Below, in pieces: positions 5,236-5,415 of a stretch of 5,415 nt of DNA; positions within the stretch are counted from its first letter, which is position 1, and each line of letters begins with the position of its first letter. The translations under genes and the position numbers were made by a program. The notes under the pieces were generated by a model. It saw only the letters and a list, made by a program, of their open reading frames with translations, made no database searches and had not been told where the DNA came from. The stretch is taken from contig SPCO01000120.1 in NCBI GenBank assembly GCA_004525275.1, positions 1 to 5,415 of the forward strand, in the 5' to 3' direction. The stretch is from Thermomicrobiales bacterium. GTDB lineage: Bacteria > Chloroflexota > Limnocylindria > Limnocylindrales > CSP1-4.

Positions 5236-5415
5236 TCATGGGTAGGTAGGGTCAGGGTAGTCGGTGTAGCCGACGTGATAGATGCTCTTGACGCGTGGCA
5301 GAAGCTTCCGTTCACGCGGAGGCCTTCACCGGGACAGCTTCGAGGCCGGCTTCCTTTGGGAGCCGGCCTCGGCTTATGTCCGGAGGTCGGTGCCACCCGT
5401 GGGTCGGCGTCACCC
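5236..5415 (-). pseudogene. Possible 3' end of a minus-strand gene, interrupted or frameshifted
   Basis: On the minus strand, the frame ending at TGA (5238-5236) reads SIYHVGYTDYPDPTYP before its stop. It is rich in Tyr, Pro and Asp, and most of its codons end in G or C, unlike random GC-rich sequence. That frame is open only for 29 codons; a TGA at 5328-5326 precedes it and no ATG or GTG start lies between. A second minus frame enters from the right edge and stops at 5314-5312 after KEAGLEAVPVKASA. A single one-base shift between about 5312 and 5328 would join the two into one tail running off the right edge. This could be a decayed gene, a base error, or coincidence. The 13-bp hairpin inside the joined frame argues against it. 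I do not recognise a family. Confidence 0.25.
5341..5371 (+). terminator. 13-bp GC-rich hairpin, possible terminator
   Basis: CGAGGCCGGCT pairs with AGCCGGCCTCG, and the inner TCC/GGG adds three more pairs (one G-T), leaving a TTT loop. The stem is long and nearly perfect, so it is unlikely to be chance. It is followed by GGCTTATGTCC on the plus strand and GAAGCTGTCCC on the minus strand. Neither has a proper U-tract, so direction is uncertain. It could close a short plus-strand RNA started near 5204, or end a minus-strand transcript from the right. Confidence 0.45.

Larger units (their letters stand above)
5138..5415. other. Right-edge region without a confident gene
   Basis: No complete gene is convincing here. 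The first 30 bases after the cyclophilin stop contain no clear terminator; an ACAC...GTGT pairing at 5145-5160 is too weak. Small perfect hairpins are CGCTG-CCC-CAGCG (5217-5229), GTCGG-TGTAG-CCGAC (5260-5274) and CGCGTG...CACGCG (5292-5318). A G-rich tract is at 5240-5257. The local composition from about 5140 to 5200 is more A/T-rich than the genes, as expected for a promoter or intergenic segment. Two competing readings, a plus-strand RNA and a minus-strand gene tail, are listed separately. I compared it by eye with tmRNA, SRP RNA and RNase P RNA cores and saw no match. Confidence 0.6.

Noticed and set aside
5160..5396. Minus-strand open frame of 78 codons at the right edge
   Set aside because: Its composition looks random; the neighbouring minus frame ending in SIYHVGYTDYPDPTYP is more protein-like over the same bases.

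Overview
This window is GC-rich bacterial chromosome with dense, short-spaced genes, strong G/C in third codon positions and several starts with no visible Shine-Dalgarno. The protein styles (a cytoplasmic DUF885 protein, a HisA-like barrel and a pair of short cyclophilins, one membrane-anchored) resemble Chloroflexota of the Limnocylindria type or an actinobacterium. That placement is inference; the window has no rRNA or other marker to settle it.

Left edge (1-331): a minus-strand gene enters at base 63 and leaves through the left edge; only its hydrophobic N-terminus is present. Upstream of it lie two perfect 19-bp direct repeats 21 bp apart, a strong GC hairpin that probably ends the tRNA transcript, and a minus-strand tRNA-Asp(GTC) with an encoded CCA. 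Forty-eight bases separate the tRNA from the first plus-strand gene, so the two promoters there are divergent and nearly overlap.

Core (332-5137): five plus-strand genes form what looks like one operon. They are a PLP-dependent threonine aldolase (ltaE-like), a DUF885 putative zinc-peptidase-like protein, a divergent HisA-family TIM barrel, a membrane-anchored extracytoplasmic cyclophilin and a cytoplasmic cyclophilin. Two junctions are ATGA overlaps; the other two gaps are 7 and 16 bp. The genes do not form one obvious pathway. Amino-acid and peptide breakdown (aldolase, DUF885) sits beside protein folding (two prolyl isomerases), with a HisA relative that has no histidine genes around it.

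Right edge (5138-5415): no confident complete gene. It holds a promoter-like sequence on the plus strand, several small hairpins, a G-rich tract, a 13-bp GC hairpin that may be a terminator, and a protein-like C-terminal reading frame on the minus strand that is interrupted by a possible frameshift. Two readings compete: a short plus-strand RNA, or the decayed or frameshifted 3' end of a minus-strand gene. I saw no CRISPR array, insertion sequence or clear new defence system. The main oddity is the HisA-like protein, which keeps both catalytic aspartates but has lost several substrate-loop motifs.
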